A stretch of DNA of 64,000 nucleotides from Antedon mediterranea (GCF_964355755.1 NC_092673.1:29889001-29953000); one strand, 5' to 3'. Positions 1 to 11,955 are shown, counted from the first letter of the stretch. Made by a program: numbers and translations. The notes: generated by a model not told the origin, from the letters alone.

Positions 1-19
1 AAACGTCACAAATGTTTAC

Positions 20-202
20 CTGTGCTTTAACCTGAGAGTCTACCATGATGTCATATATTGTTGAAAATATCTCAGTCGAGTTGTAATTGTAGGCCAGTAA
101 ATAAGCTGGTTTTCGGTGCGAAGCTGACCTGGATGCTAACCCGTGAATATGTGGAAAGAATGCTGCTTGTTCAGTCTGTGGTTGTTGAAGTTCCAGCAGG
201 GC
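20..202 (-). CDS. Internal exon of an unrecognised gene leaving the window on the left
   Basis: The minus strand has a clean acceptor (tttctag) before position 202 and a clean donor (CAG|gtaaac) after position 20. Between them are 183 nt, exactly 61 codons, open in only one of three minus-strand frames. The peptide starts ALLELQQPQTEQ and ends IMVDSQVKAQ; it includes FFPHIHGLASRS and the aromatic run AYLLAYNYNS. I do not recognise the family and see no transmembrane segment. The next downstream exon lies outside the window, and I could not find a convincing upstream coding exon. A minus-strand donor-like site near 345-355 (AAAAAAG|gtaagt) could end an upstream non-coding exon. A longer plus-strand ORF overlaps the same bases but lacks splice or homology support. 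Confidence 0.5.
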
Positions 203-1263
203 CTAGAAATACAATCATTTATAAGGTTATCATAACATATCGGACATTCAATTATACTTATAAAGCGCTTATTTATAAGACACAAATAATAAGAAATATT
301 ATAAGTATAGTTACTAATCAAGTTAAACAACTAAAGTACAGTTTTTGTAGACTTACCTTTTTTATGTCTTTTCTGCCAAATCACTATTTCCTTATGAATT
401 AATTGCACGCATCACTACGTAAGGGGTGTGGTTGCCGCAACAAGGAGGCGTGTAATTTAGGCGATTTTTATTGGTCAAACCCACGTGGAGGACTTTGTAA
501 TTGTTTATCTTTTGATAGTAGTCTTCGTGACAAAAACATGTTGACTTTTCTTCTTCGATTAAAATTAACTATATTCAAGAATTTTCCCCTTTTCTTTGTT
601 TAAATCAATTTTGTAATTATAAATGTTAATTTTGTCGTTTATTTATTACAACAAAAATAAAAGAAGTTGTCATTGTCATTGTCAATATTTTGATTATGAA
701 ATGTTTACTTACACAGACCATGGAGCTACTTTTATAGCTCCATGGGCAGAAACAGGACTCCCTTGCCAGCTAAAATGACATAAATATGAACTACTTATAT
801 CTATTTATAGATTTAATAATCAACAACAAAAAACACAATATTACTCTCTATATCATTTATTTTAAAAATAGATATATAAACATTAATGTTGTGAAAGTTA
901 AATTCTATTATTAATTACTAGTAATAGAGCAGAATAAGCGATCTTATAAAAATAACAATGCTCCCCAAAATAACTCATGCATAATTAATACATGCATTCT
1001 AGGCATTTATATCAAACACAGAATACCTAGTTCTGTACCGAATAAGACCGAGCATAGTCCCAGGGGGCCTATTATGAAATTTGCCCAAAATAGGGGGTTG
1101 GATTATATACTTAACTTAGATTGTATCAACAATGGAATTGAGCGTTCAAATTTAGTCTAAATTAGGTGTGGGATTATACTCTCGAACATGGGCTTATACT
1201 TGATCATACGGTAATATTTAAATATCGACCATTTGCAGCATTCAATAAGGTTGCAAGATTGCA
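203..1263. other. Spacer without a supported gene
   Basis: AT-rich sequence with stops in all frames and no recognisable coding similarity. It contains one short perfect hairpin (718-746). Around 1040-1215 are fragments of a low-copy repeat typified by 'gggattatacttg' and 'cccatg' motifs. Similar fragments occur near 8118-8160, 14448-14520, 20845-20940 and 45165-45210. Confidence 0.5.
718..746. repeat. Micro-palindrome of the CATGGAG...CTCCATG type
   Basis: ACCATGGAGCTA is followed by a short AT-rich loop and then TAGCTCCATGG, giving a near-perfect hairpin of about 29 bp. The same outer arms with different AT-rich centres occur at 20318-20350, 25868-25892, 39071-39106 and 59800-59825. Looser relatives are at 15083-15105, 35197-35215 and 59751-59789. 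Confidence 0.7.
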
Positions 1264-1730
1264 TTGTCTAAACTGGGCTTTACATTTGCAGCTATACAGG
1301 TTGGAAATCTGTCTAAACTATGGGCTTTACATTTGCAGCTATACAGGTTGGAAATCTGTCTAAACTGGGCTTTACATTTGCAGCTTTACAGGTTGGAAAT
1401 CTGTCTAAACTGGGCTTTACATTTGCAGCTATACAGGTTGGAAATCTGTCTAACTGGGCTTTACATTTGCAGCTACACTGGCTGGAAACCTGTCTAAACT
1501 GGGCTTTACATTTGCAGCTATACAGGTTGGAAATCTGTCTAAACTATGGGCTTTACATTTGCAGCTATACAGGTTGGAAATCTGTCTAAACTGGGCTTTA
1601 CATTTGCAGCTTTACAGGTTGGAAATCTGTCTAAACTGGGCTTTACATTTGCAGCTTTACAGGTTGGAAATCTGTCTAAACTGGGCTTTACATTTGCAGC
1701 TATACAGGTTGGAAACCTGTGTAATTTGTA
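1264..1730. repeat. Minisatellite, about 45-bp unit, about 10 copies
   Basis: Head-to-tail copies of a unit containing 'gggctttacatttgcagc', then 'tacaggttggaaatctgtct'. Some units carry a 2-3 bp extension (aaactatgggc) or single-base changes. Array-long ORFs on both strands come only from the repeat unit and are not considered genes. Confidence 0.95.
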
Positions 1731-1804
1731 AAAGCCTTCATATACAATTAAATTAAAGTAGTAAACTGTAAGTTTTGGCAAATGAAGTGACAATGATGAT
1801 GAAA

Positions 1805-2436
1805 CCCGGGGGCGTCACTCTTAAATATTTCCATACGGGGAGGTGCCGCATTTACGGGTATATTTTCGAGGGCCTGGTAGCACAAGTGTGGGAAAATATG
1901 AAGAGTTGGTAGCACAAGTGTGGGAAATGACAGGGTGAAATTAGTAGTTTAAGTCCCTAGCCCGCCCACCCGTGTCAAAATGTCACGAATTATCGCCAAA
2001 TTTTGCAGGTTTTAGCATACTGGATGCTATAAGCCCATCGCGGGGCCTATCGCTAAATACCTTTGAATAGGCCTAGAGTTTTCGCATCAGCAGAAGAACA
2101 CGAAACATCCAGCCTAGGACAAAATCATTCAACTGTGACCACTCTTGATGATCGTCGATGCACCCCACGATGCACGATAAACTTTCAAAACACGTTCGTG
2201 ATTTTTCCATGAACGGTCTCTTTGGTCATGCGCAGATCATGCTGGGAACCAGTACAAATTTTGCGCCCTCTCTGGCGTGGCCTTGTTTCTGCCGTCTTTT
2301 TATAGAACACTGGATTTTGGTAAATGGTAGTTCAAGTCCGTATATTTTTCAGTAAAACAGGTAGCGCAAGTGCCTCATGTCTTGAAGTCGCTGCTGCACC
2401 TCCCCGTTTGGTTTATATACAAGTGACCCCCCCGGG
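1805..2436. mobile_element. Non-autonomous DNA transposon, 632 bp, CCCGGGGG terminal inverted repeats
   Basis: Left end CCCGGGGGCGTCACT and the inverted right end CCCGGGGGGGTCACTT both continue to a shared CGGGGAGGTGC block about 40 bp inside. The element is flanked by identical 8-bp direct repeats TGATGAAA at 1797-1804 and 2437-2444, as expected for a target-site duplication. The interior has iterated 'ggtagcacaagtg' or 'ggtagcgcaagtg' motifs and a short open frame, but nothing resembling a transposase. Eight-bp duplications occur in hAT- and P-type elements. The termini do not settle the superfamily. Confidence 0.85.
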
Positions 2437-2523
2437 TGATGAAATGTCCTTGTCAAATTCTAAAGCAGCTTTCCGAGGAACTGGCTAACTTTCTGCTAAT
2501 TCGATATTGAAAACTGGTTCCAA

Positions 2524-5500
2524 TCATAAACCTTTGTTAAAATAAACTTTACTAATTTTATCTCCAAATTGTTGGCGAATAGATTCAGCTAACTCTGGTT
2601 CAATCTTGTTCACGTCCATTGTACTGAAATAAAACAAAGTTGTCAATATATTATACATCAAAAAAAAAGTATGTATTAAATAATATATTAGTTCAATACA
2701 AGTGGTTTGTAATGCATGATTATAGTCATAGTAGTAAAGCTCTATTTACACTTTCAAACTTTATTTGACAAACAAATGTGATGTGCCCATATATGGACAT
2801 GATGATGTCATATCACTGACATATCACCACCATATTTGGGCACATCACACTTTTTTTGTCAAACTAGTTTGACAGTGTAGACAGAGCTTAAAAACGAAAA
2901 CTAACTTACCAAGTTTGTGGAAATATAGAACAAGCAGTCGGGGTCATGATAAGCAAACTACAAAGAAAAATATATAACATTTTATTGTGTACTGTTGGGA
3001 ACACTTTGCACATTTTTTTGGAATACATGTTCCCACAATAATGAACTTGGACAATTTTATTATTTCCAGGCATCATTTTAATACACCTAATAAATTGGTG
3101 ACAGTGGCTTAGGCTGCTTTTGTGCTTTCCTGGCAGCTAGTGACTATGATTTTATATTTTCTTCTTGTGTTGTGTTTGTTTAATTTATTGATTTGCATTT
3201 TGTAAAATGTATCTTTTGCTTGAATAAATAATAATAATACCTAAAATATGAACATTTACGACAATTAGTTCTGGCATTAAGATTTCTTTCATTAAGATTA
3301 AGAAATTAGAAATTTGTAGTCAACAAAATGTTTAGGAATCAATAGTTATAGCATCAGAGAAAAGTCTGATTCTCTGTTATCATTCATTTTATCAGCACAC
3401 TGTCCTTTGCCCAGTTAAAAATTAAAATCATGGATTAAGTCAACTGTCTACTAATGTGAAATGTTATTATCTTTTGAGTCAATGAACTTCTAATGATATC
3501 AGGTCAATTTTGAAACGTCCAAATATGGGTAACAGATGATTTTATCAGAGGTTAAAATTTGAAGAGCATGACATTGATGGGTTGCTGAACTGTAAGTAAA
3601 TAAACCAGACTTAAGTTCTAGAAAGCATAAACAAATACACAGATCTATGATTAAGTATATTTACGTGCATTAACTGTTACATCCAATGAACTTCTAATGA
3701 TACTATGTCAATTTTGAAACAATTAATATGGATAACAGACGATTTTATCACAGGCTAACATTTGACAAACAAATATGGATAACACACAAATTTATCAGAG
3801 GCTAAAATTTAAAGAGCACAACATTGATGGGTTGTCAAACAGTAAATAAACCAAATTTAAGTTCTAGAAAACTTAAATTTACTGAACTGTATTGTAATAC
3901 AATATACTGTAGTAATGTTTGCATGAACAAATACAAAGATCTATTTAGTATGAGTATAAGTATGTCAACTTGCAACTGTTAAATCCAATGAATTTCTAAT
4001 GATTAATATAATTACTTATTGTCTCTATAAAACGACTCATTATATTACCTCACATGTTATTGACATATATATTTATTCGTTGTTTACTATAATTTTTTTT
4101 TATTCCAATTTTTAATTGTTACATAGGACATCAAATTTTAAAAATAGTGATGCCCGATTCAATCAATCAATAACTTTTGCTTATAACCATGTTCATTTGT
4201 AGGCCTTTGCTAATATAATTTTTTTAAACACTATATGCTATTTTTGATACTTATATTATATGTATTCATCTTTTCTATTGTTTGTAGACCTCTAATGAAA
4301 CTGTGTATTTATTCAGTATTTTTTCATTCAATAATAGTCAGTATAATTTAATTAATAGTCAATATTTTTAAATTTGTTAAAATTTGACAATGTCATTACT
4401 GTAAATATAAATCAATGTATATATTTTATGAAGGCAGATGCCCGGAAAGATAAAGACAAACTTCTTGATACAAAAAAGAAATAAGACAAATCAAATTTCA
4501 CCAATTACGAAAGTTTTACTTACGATGCACCAACTGCTAACACTTGGAATGGAGCATGTAAGAGAGGTACACTCCTAAACCAGTTATACTTGAGTAATCT
4601 TTCCATAATAACAGGTAGTATACCTAACCATACAAAGTGAAATAAATTGTAAACAACAATATTATTATTGTAACTCACAGTACAGTTCCATAATACATAT
4701 TAAGAATAAAAAAGTAAAAAATAAAAATGGATTTCATTTGATTTACTTCATAAAAGCACAATTGAGGTAATGAATAGTAATACCTCTTTCTGAAGTTTAC
4801 AAACACACACCAGGGCATCAACGAGTCACTTGTAATCCGTCTAAGGTGATGTGAAAGGGGTACTATAACATATGCATTACTACGCCTATAACAATACTGT
4901 ATATGCTATGATTTAAACATATGATCGAAGTGTAGATTATTGGGCAACAGATGGACTAACCATAAAGAAATAAATTATTTCTCAATGAGAATCAATATTG
5001 ACTTTATTAAAGTCAAAGTAAACAACAAAGCTTTATCTCTTTACAAACTAAAGCTATGTCTACATTATCAAACTAGTTTGATAAAAAAAAATGTAATGTG
5101 CCCAAATATGGTAGAGATATACCCAAATATTGTAGTGATATGACATCATCATGTCCATACAGTATATGACCACATCACACATTTTTGTCACATAAAGTTT
5201 GATAGTGTAGACAGAGCTTTATTTACACATTCCAGGAGCAGCCATTGTTATTCTTGATATTACAACTTGTGAAATTCCTTTTTGTGCTGCTTTCTATAAA
5301 AACACAAAATATAATATTTAATTTAGAGGATATATCAATTATCATACATTCTGTAAATAATTTCATTTGGATCCTAATATATATCGGAGTAAATTTTCTT
5401 TTTTGATGATGTACATGATTAAGTACTTACCAAATTAGGGTCATTTAAAAAAAAACTTTATGCGGTAACGGATTTAGGCAGCCTTTAACTTTTTAAAATA

Positions 5501-8500
5501 AAATCCTAACTTTTTTTATTTTTCTGCAACCCGACAGATTGTTTTATCATTTATGAAATATTTAGCCCCCCTAACCTATAATGCTGGATCCCTGTTATGT
5601 GACAAAATGTGATGTGCCCATATATGGACAGACATGATACCATATCAGTATTTGTGCATATCACATTTTGTTTCCACATAAAGTTTGATAGTGTAGACAG
5701 AGTGTGGAGTAGAAATGCGAGTTAATCACTAGATAAAGATTGACCCACAATTGGATCGGACATTGGAATTTAAAGGCAAGCACGCAAACAAATACAGTAA
5801 ACACTTAAATAATTAATAAATAAGGTATTACATGAAAATTACATTTTACTCAGTACCTTTGATTTTCCCAGTTCTTTGCCATTCTCATCATAAACTTCAA
5901 TACCATTGATCAATTCCTTTTGCCTCATCATCGGTATATTTACACAGTTTGCTGCAGCTACAGCAGCAAATGGAACATAACGGCCAACAATAGGGGGCGC
6001 TTTCTACAAACAACAATTGTTAAAAATCATTCTTTCTTATCATTAGTGGATATCAGTTTGTGAACGGCATACTGTACACAAACAATTAAAAAGTGCTTAA
6101 TATATATATAATATGTATATAGTAATGTAGAATATAATTATAATATAATAAGATTAATATTTATATTATTTACTGTAAGTTTTACTGAATTCCAACCTTA
6201 GTAAATGAATTAAGTGTTAAAGCAGTAATTAAAGCACTAGTGGTTGCTGTTACATAGGCCAGACCAATCTCTCTGAAAAACAAATATTATATGGATTAAA
6301 AAAATAGCAAAGTTATTAAACACTAAACTGCCAATAAAAAGGGGAAAAGCCTAATTCAAATTACTGTATAATCAAATTACAAGGCTGGACTGTCATACAA
6401 AAAGAATGTATTTAAATCTTATAGATATATAGAATATACAATTTAATAAAATCTCCATCCAAACAAATATATTTTGTATGCGAATGTTCTTTTTCGTGAA
6501 GGCCGTTGTCTTGAGAAAGTGCGTTGAAAACGCGTCTTTCATTTTTTCTTCACATTAAAAGAACATTTGCATTCAAAGTATAGAATATACTATTTTGTAA
6601 ATAAATAAATATAAATAAAATATAATAGCAATTCTCACTTATTTGTTGTTTCTGAATCAGCATTTCTATTAGTATAATTGACTAGTGCATTAAAAGACTG
6701 GTTTATCCACTGCCAAAACACAACCTGAGGCATGGTTCTGAAAGGCAAGAAAATAAAATGTATTAATAGAAAGCGTTTGATTTGCAATGGCAGAGGATGA
6801 ACCTAGGTCAGGTCAGGTCAATCGAAGTGTCATTGTTCGTTGTCGAACCTAGAAACCATCAAACCTGTGTATTATTGGGCTTTTTTTATTTATTTTATTC
6901 AATTTTTAGGCACAAAAATTCATACAAGACAGCGGTGCAGAACCCTGAGGATTGCCATGAGTGCAAAGCACTATCGAGATGGCTCTCTATATACTGCACT
7001 TGAACATATAGAAGTAAACAATAAAAATACAAAGATATAAAAATTTTAAAATTGCAAATGTACATTGTGTTCCCAAGTTGCCATGCAGCCAATATGGTGA
7101 TAACCAGGAGGGCACAATGGGTTTAGTGATTACATATATACTATACTTACATGTACAGTATGTTTTACCATTGTTTGCCTAAAACCACATTTTGTTTTAG
7201 CCATATTTTAAATGTAATGTTAAATTTGTTATTTTTAGATTTGTATATATTTTAGATTTTAATGAACTTTTAAATGGAATTTATATTTTTTTATACTTTT
7301 TATATTATAATGTAATGTAAAGACTAAACAATGAATCGATTCGGGACGATTCGGCCCTGAGACGATTCGGCCCGGGACGAAACATCTCACTTTAGACCAA
7401 ATTCATATTCATTTTTGTTGGTATTTATCAAGTTTTTAAAGGTGTTTTATTGATATTGATAATACATAAAATAAATTACTAAAAAAACTTAATTTTATAT
7501 TCAATTTATTACTTCGAAAACTTTGGTTTTTTTTTGTGCATTCGACAAGCGGCCAACAGAGGGCGTAACTTGTTTACATCGTTCGTGTGACTAAAAAATT
7601 TTCCTTTTCGACAATGTTTTCAATTTGTTTGCTTTATTGCATCTTTATCCCTAGTAGTACTACCCCATAGTCTCTCTGAAAATAAAGTTTGGGGAAAAAA
7701 GCTTATTTTATGCTTATAAAATGCATATCAAAACTTTAAGTGTGCCGAATCATTTCAGGGCTGAATTGTCCCAGGCTGAATAGTGCAGGCCAAATCGTCC
7801 CAGGGCCGAATAGTCCTGGGCCGAATCGTCTCAGGGCTAAATAGTCCCGGGCCAAATTGTCTCAGGGCCTGTAAACAACAACGGTAAATATATTTATTAT
7901 CATCCTCAACTTACTTGTAAAACTGTAGCATTGCACCTGTAATTAGCATACCACCTGGTACCTGGAAAGACATTCGACCAATCACATTTTGTTTTTCACC
8001 ACTATTAGGATGGAAGGCAGACATGTACAGTTTCTGGGCGTACCATAGCTGTTCTTCTCTAGTACCAGGGGGTTCAAGACCAAGTCTGTCAAATATTAAA
8101 AACAATTCAATTTATTCATCCCATAAGCCCATGCTTGAGCATAATCCCACCCATATTTTAGGCTAAATTGTGACACAAGACAAAAAAATTTCACAATCCC
8201 TGATTTTCATAAAATTTGTGTACCCATAGCAAATGGGCGCCGGCAAATGGCAATACCCGGTATTGTTTATTATTTCATTATCATATCAATTGAAATTCAA
8301 ACCATCAAATTGGTTTTATTACTTGTCATGGCATATTTGATTTGATTGGTTCAAAACATGAATAAAATGACATGCAAATATGGAACAATTAAAAACAAAA
8401 CTAATTGAAACAGGATAACAAAAGAAAGTTAAAAATATAAAACTTATTTCCATTTGAGACCCTTTTCCAAATAAATTCTTTATATACATCACATAAGACT

Positions 8501-8681
8501 GTAAAGCATACTTGTATTGTTCTATTAATTGTTTAGCAGCATCCAGTTCATTTTCTGAACACAAGGCATTCCTGGGATCTGTAATATTAAAGAAGTGTTT
8601 GAGGCGTCCAGCAAACTTGGATTGGTCCCATCGTGGTTTATCAAGGTTCAGCCGAGTGGGTAACTCAATTTGTTTCTCCAT
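2524..8681 (-). CDS. SFXN2: Sideroflexin-2-like mitochondrial amino-acid transporter
   Basis: Nine coding exons on the minus strand join in frame to 325 aa, close to vertebrate SFXN2 (about 322): 8681-8512, 8085-7915, 6737-6639, 6272-6197, 6003-5857, 5293-5227, 4623-4524, 2957-2910, 2623-2524. The N-terminus has the family signature [20 protein letters not shown]. It continues with PPGT, then [19 protein letters not shown] (family consensus HPDTGEK, here HPNSGEK), [37 protein letters not shown] and the C-terminal VYFNKGL. Wording matches SFXN2 better than SFXN1/3, for example FNITDP and [10 protein letters not shown]. Sideroflexins are multipass inner-mitochondrial-membrane proteins; SFXN1/3 import serine and SFXN2 is linked to iron metabolism. 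The start lies in an exon with a 5' acceptor at 8696, so an upstream non-coding exon is expected. Palindromic elements sit in introns 2, 5, 6 and 8, one of them 6 bp from a splice donor. Confidence 0.95.
2736..2890. mobile_element. MITE family 1 (AAGCTCTGTCTACAC), full copy
   Basis: Foldback element whose arms read AAAGCTCTATTTACACT and, inverted, AAGCTCTGTCTACACT. The internal halves 'atgtgatgtgcccatatatgg' and 'tttgggcacatcacac' are also inverted. It ends 19 bp from the splice donor of SFXN2 coding exon 8. Confidence 0.9.
3476..3990. repeat. Imperfect tandem duplication inside SFXN2 intron 7
   Basis: A block with 'caatgaacttctaatgat', 'aacagatgattttatcag', 'attgatgggttg' and 'ttaagttctagaaa' recurs in the same order about 200 bp further on, with a partial internal reiteration. 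No coding content is visible. Confidence 0.75.
5050..5220. mobile_element. MITE family 1, full copy abutting an SFXN2 splice donor
   Basis: Inverted arms of the AAGCTCTGTCTACACTAT type, with internal 'gtgatgtgcccaaatatgg'-like halves. Its right end stops 6 bp from SFXN2 coding exon 6, so on the minus strand the donor gtaaat runs directly into the element's AAAGCTCTG end. Confidence 0.9.
5592..5703. mobile_element. MITE family 1, copy lacking one terminus
   Basis: The core 'gtgacaaaatgtgatgtgc' and the right arm 'tttgatagtgtagacagag' are present. The left AAGCTCTG end is missing. Confidence 0.8.
7332..7871. mobile_element. Foldback element with iterated GGGCCGAATCGTC motifs, 540 bp
   Basis: Each end carries several variants of the motif GGGCCGAATCGTCYCA, in opposite orientations at the two ends (7332-7384 and 7743-7871). 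The flanking heptamer taaacaa occurs on both sides (7325-7331 and 7872-7878) and could be a target-site duplication. The middle is AT-rich with no ORF. It lies in SFXN2 intron 2. Confidence 0.75.
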
Positions 8682-9114
8682 GATGAGTCTTTTTAACTGA
8701 AAAATAAAACGTTAATGCAAGGTTATTTATATCAAATATAATTTTTTTGCTGTAATTTTTAATTTTGCAAGAAAATCCTTGCAGTTGCGCAATTTCAAAT
8801 TGCGCATAACACAGATACAGTAGACTGTAATTTTTAAAAATTGAATTGGCCGGGCCTAGTAGATAGTAGCCTAGTAGTAGTAGTTACTAGCTAGTTAGTA
8901 GTGCCTAGTACTTCTTAATGTAGTAGAGGCTCTCTGTCTAATATGCACGAGTGGGAAATCCCATTACTGTAGTGTAGTGGTGGGGCTCCTCTCTGCTGCC
9001 GTCTGGGTTTGGCTAGCTGGTTGACACTGGCCCCTCACTGGCTGGGCCTAGCCAAACATAAATAACGCAAAAATAAGAAGAAAGGAATCGAGGATCAATT
9101 GTTAACTTAGGACA

Positions 9115-9195
9115 TACTTTACCTTGGATCAGGTGCCTTTTTCGGCCACCTCGACTTATCTGGACTATACCATTATTATGATAGGGGTGTGGTGT
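9115..9195 (-). repeat. Sequence shared with the ARL3 upstream region, here upstream of SFXN2
   Basis: On the minus strand this stretch reads ataatggtatagtcca, then aagtcgaggtggccgaaaa, then ggcacctgatcc. The same sequence, with few changes, is on the plus strand at 11730-11802. Each copy lies upstream of a gene in that gene's sense orientation (SFXN2 about 430 bp, ARL3 copy A about 225 bp). Here it is followed by ccaag|gtaaag, which could serve as a 5' UTR splice donor. It may be a dispersed repeat or a duplicated promoter/5' UTR. Confidence 0.6.
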
Positions 9196-9356
9196 ATTAT
9201 GTTTTATGTAGAGAAGGGTGTCTATATTAATGGGAAGACAATACAATTGTTCTGTTATGTAACCTACAGTACAAACTACAAGGAACAATACAGAACATCA
9301 AAAACTAGCATGTTAAAAAGGCATGTTATTATTAGGTAGGCCTACTGTGTTAGGGA

Positions 9357-10360
9357 ATGCCAAGATTTTGTTACAATATTACTATATTAACTAAATATAT
9401 TTTATATAAAACAAATTGTATAGACAAATTTAATGAAGAACCATCTACTAACTGGATAAAGCCATTTAGGAAAAATAAAAAACAAGTTGATCATAACGAG
9501 TGGTTTTCAAAGGCCCAAAGCAAAACAAAATTCCATGCAAAACAACGTTAACGGAATATACTATGTATAAAGGAACCAAACCTTGAACAATATTTGTTAG
9601 ATAAAACTAATTTTAAGAGTATCAATTTAAAATTTAAAGCAAGATCAAACTCTCTAGATCTTGAGGGTCGTAGAAAATCCTGGTCAAATCATAACACAGG
9701 ATTATGTAAGATGTGTACAGTACAAACGAAAAAGAAACAGTAAACCATTTTTTATTTAAATGTCCTTCATTAAACTCTGTTAGACAATAATTAAGTATGT
9801 ATCGGGATAATTTTAATCAGTGGACCTCAGTTAAAACACCACTTTATGCTAGACAATTTATTCACTGAAAATGAAACATTAGGAAAAATCTTTGATTTTT
9901 ATTGTAAAACATATTTAATGAAAGCATGGGTTACTAGATCTACAATTTTATCAACATTACCTCTCTCAACTAATTGATTAATATAGTAAACAAGCTACAG
10001 ACATCTCTATGAGGATGTATCTGTAAGTTTTATTTATTTCTTAGGCCTATCCTGTATTTTTGTTGTTCTGTTTTTATTTTTGTAGTTATATATATTGTAC
10101 AATATACGTATTATGTATTTTCATACAGATCTAATTAATTAGTTTACATTTTGTTTTGATGTTATGTATTAGTATTTAGAACTTTGTGGCTTATGTTATT
10201 TGTAATTTTGTCTGTAAATTGGATGCACCATTAACTGATAAATGTGTGACGCCGATATAAAGATTAAGATTTTTTTTTCTCTATTTTGCTATGGATATTA
10301 TATTATGTCACCATGATATTCCGAAATAAAAAGATAAATGAAATGAATGAATGAAAAGGT
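9357..10360 (+). pseudogene. 3' end of a degraded non-LTR retrotransposon (LINE)
   Basis: Frame-broken coding remnants read KFNEEPSTNWIKPF..., then GRRKSWSNHNTGLCKMCTV and KETVNHFLFKCPSLNSVR. The pattern C-x2-C...ET-x2-H-x3-C-P is typical of the C-terminal end of LINE ORF2. After the coding remnant comes an AT-rich 3' UTR that ends 'ttccgaaataaaaag', followed by a short (tgaa)n tail. Similar tails, without coding parts, are seen near 24594-24645 (plus) and, inverted, near 39868-39912. Several stops and frameshifts show the copy is dead. Confidence 0.7.
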
Positions 10361-10986
10361 GATTCCTATGAATAAATAAATAAATAAAAACTATATAAGT
10401 AGGTATACTTACTTATTATATATAAAAACTAAACTAAACACTACAGTATAATCAAAATTAAAGCATATTAAATACTAGGCCTCTGTTATTCCTATCTGGA
10501 TTTAAACACTTTAAATTTTAGTACAATCGGATTCGAAATTAGAAAATCTTAAATACTACAATACAATCGGAATTAAAACATCCTAAATACTACATTACAA
10601 TCGGTTAAATTACCTAAACTCTATAATGTTGTGAAATATGTAAAAGAATGTTGGCAAATGCATTCTAATCGGCCCAATCCTATCGGTAGATAAATCATAT
10701 TTTTTATTTTCTTGAACTAAACATAAATAAAACGAAAGAAATAAGGATTGATTTTCGAAAACATAATTGGTCTGACAGTATACATTAATTAAAGTAAAGG
10801 AAGTAGAGATTGTTAACAATTATTGATAAGTATCTGGCAGTAGTGTTTGACTAAAGCTAAATGGGTGGACATGTTGATCGTAGTTAAGAAGTTAAATACA
10901 AGGCTGTACTGCTTGAGCTAGGAAACTCGGTTCTTTGGGGTAAAGCAGGATATTTGTACTATAGAATGTTTATGTTTTACTAATCA

Positions 10987-11231
10987 GTGATGTTCTATTT
11001 GGGCATATTGTATATTGGGCTAGGAATATCAGTAAGGGAATGTAAGGGGGATAAAGACCGAATTGAGAAGGTGCTGGGTAGAGCGTGGAAAGTAATTGGT
11101 TTGTCTAGTATGCAAATGCTTGACTCCTTCTACAGCGAACAGCTTGCCGATGTATTCCATGCTATATTGGAAGACACCAATCATCCTCATGGCGACATTA
11201 TCAGCTCCGTTTTACATTCGCTATTATAACG
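10987..11231 (+). pseudogene. Fragment of a second LINE ORF2 C-terminus
   Basis: An 80-residue frame contains RIEKVLGRAWKVIGLS, then SFYSEQLADVFHAILED and TNHPHGD. This arrangement (RRA-x-K-x-IG, then LYE-x-QL, then AILxDxxHPLH) is the usual tail of CR1/RTE-like reverse-transcriptase proteins. No upstream reverse transcriptase core is present, so it is a 5'-truncated remnant, probably of a family different from the copy at 9357. Confidence 0.6.
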
Positions 11232-11729
11232 TTTTGATGCAAACGTTGTTCAATTAAAACATGTATTTCTACACAGAAACGTTTAAAAACGTGTTTAAAA
11301 CATTTTAGAAAGACCAAACCTAAAAACATGCAATGTCAAACGCTGTGTTTTCTGGGAACAAAATGGTACAGATTCATTGACAAAATTATAATGTTTATTT
11401 GTTTTACTTATTACCTAATAATCAGTATGTGATAAATGTACTACTGTCATCTTTATTAAATGTACTACTGTGTTATCGTTAGGTAAATTATATTTTTTAT
11501 TTGTAACTGGAATAAAAACTTTCTTTATATACTTTCTGTATCTATAAATCTGTAAAAATTATATAGAAATAAAGAGCCATAATATACTGCATTAACTTGA
11601 AAACTGACATTAATTCTACAGCATGCAGGGCGTAGTTGTTTTCCCTTTGTTGCTGAAACAACAAGAAAAACAAAAGAACAAAAGGAGCAGTATTTTAACA
11701 CATTAACACACTCAATTAATAAATGGGAC

Positions 11730-11802
11730 ACCCCTATTTTCCCATCTTTTTATAATGGTATAGTCCATACAAGTCGAGGTGGCCGAAAACGGCACCTGAT
11801 CC
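11730..11802 (+). repeat. Sequence shared with the SFXN2 upstream region, here upstream of ARL3 copy A
   Basis: Plus-strand copy of the element described at 9115-9195: ataatggtatagtcca, aagtcgaggtggccgaaaa, ggcacctgatcc. The two copies are inverted relative to each other and similarity stops soon after gatcc. It probably falls in the 5' UTR or promoter of ARL3 copy A. Confidence 0.6.
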
Positions 11803-11955
11803 TTTACCTTTTATACAGCTTCGATTTCTGCTCTTTTTCTGGTAGGTCTGCTGTTGATGTTGGTTGCAACGTCACTTGTTTTTTAAAAGGATGAGGAATC
11901 ATTGGAGCATGAAGACCATGCTGTCGTAAATTTCAACTTTCACCCGAAACGGAAA

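Noticed and set aside
58-402. Plus-strand 114-codon ORF
   Set aside because: Overlaps a better-supported minus-strand exon with matching splice sites; no recognisable similarity.
1264-2355. Short ORFs in the 45-bp minisatellite and in the CCCGGGGG transposon
   Set aside because: Repeat-derived or within a non-autonomous element; no protein similarity.
8319-8511. Continuation of the SFXN2 first coding exon past 8512
   Set aside because: A gtatgc donor at 8512 and the next exon's phase restore the family sequence; read-through gives unrelated residues.
9115-11802. A single 2.6-kb transposon bounded by the shared inverted block
   Set aside because: Similarity is short and internal to the supposed ends, no target-site duplication was found, and the interior is a patchwork of LINE pieces.
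11859-11875. GTTGCAAC near ARL3 copy A as an X-box
   Set aside because: It lacks the 1-3 bp spacer of RFX sites and has no match at copy B.
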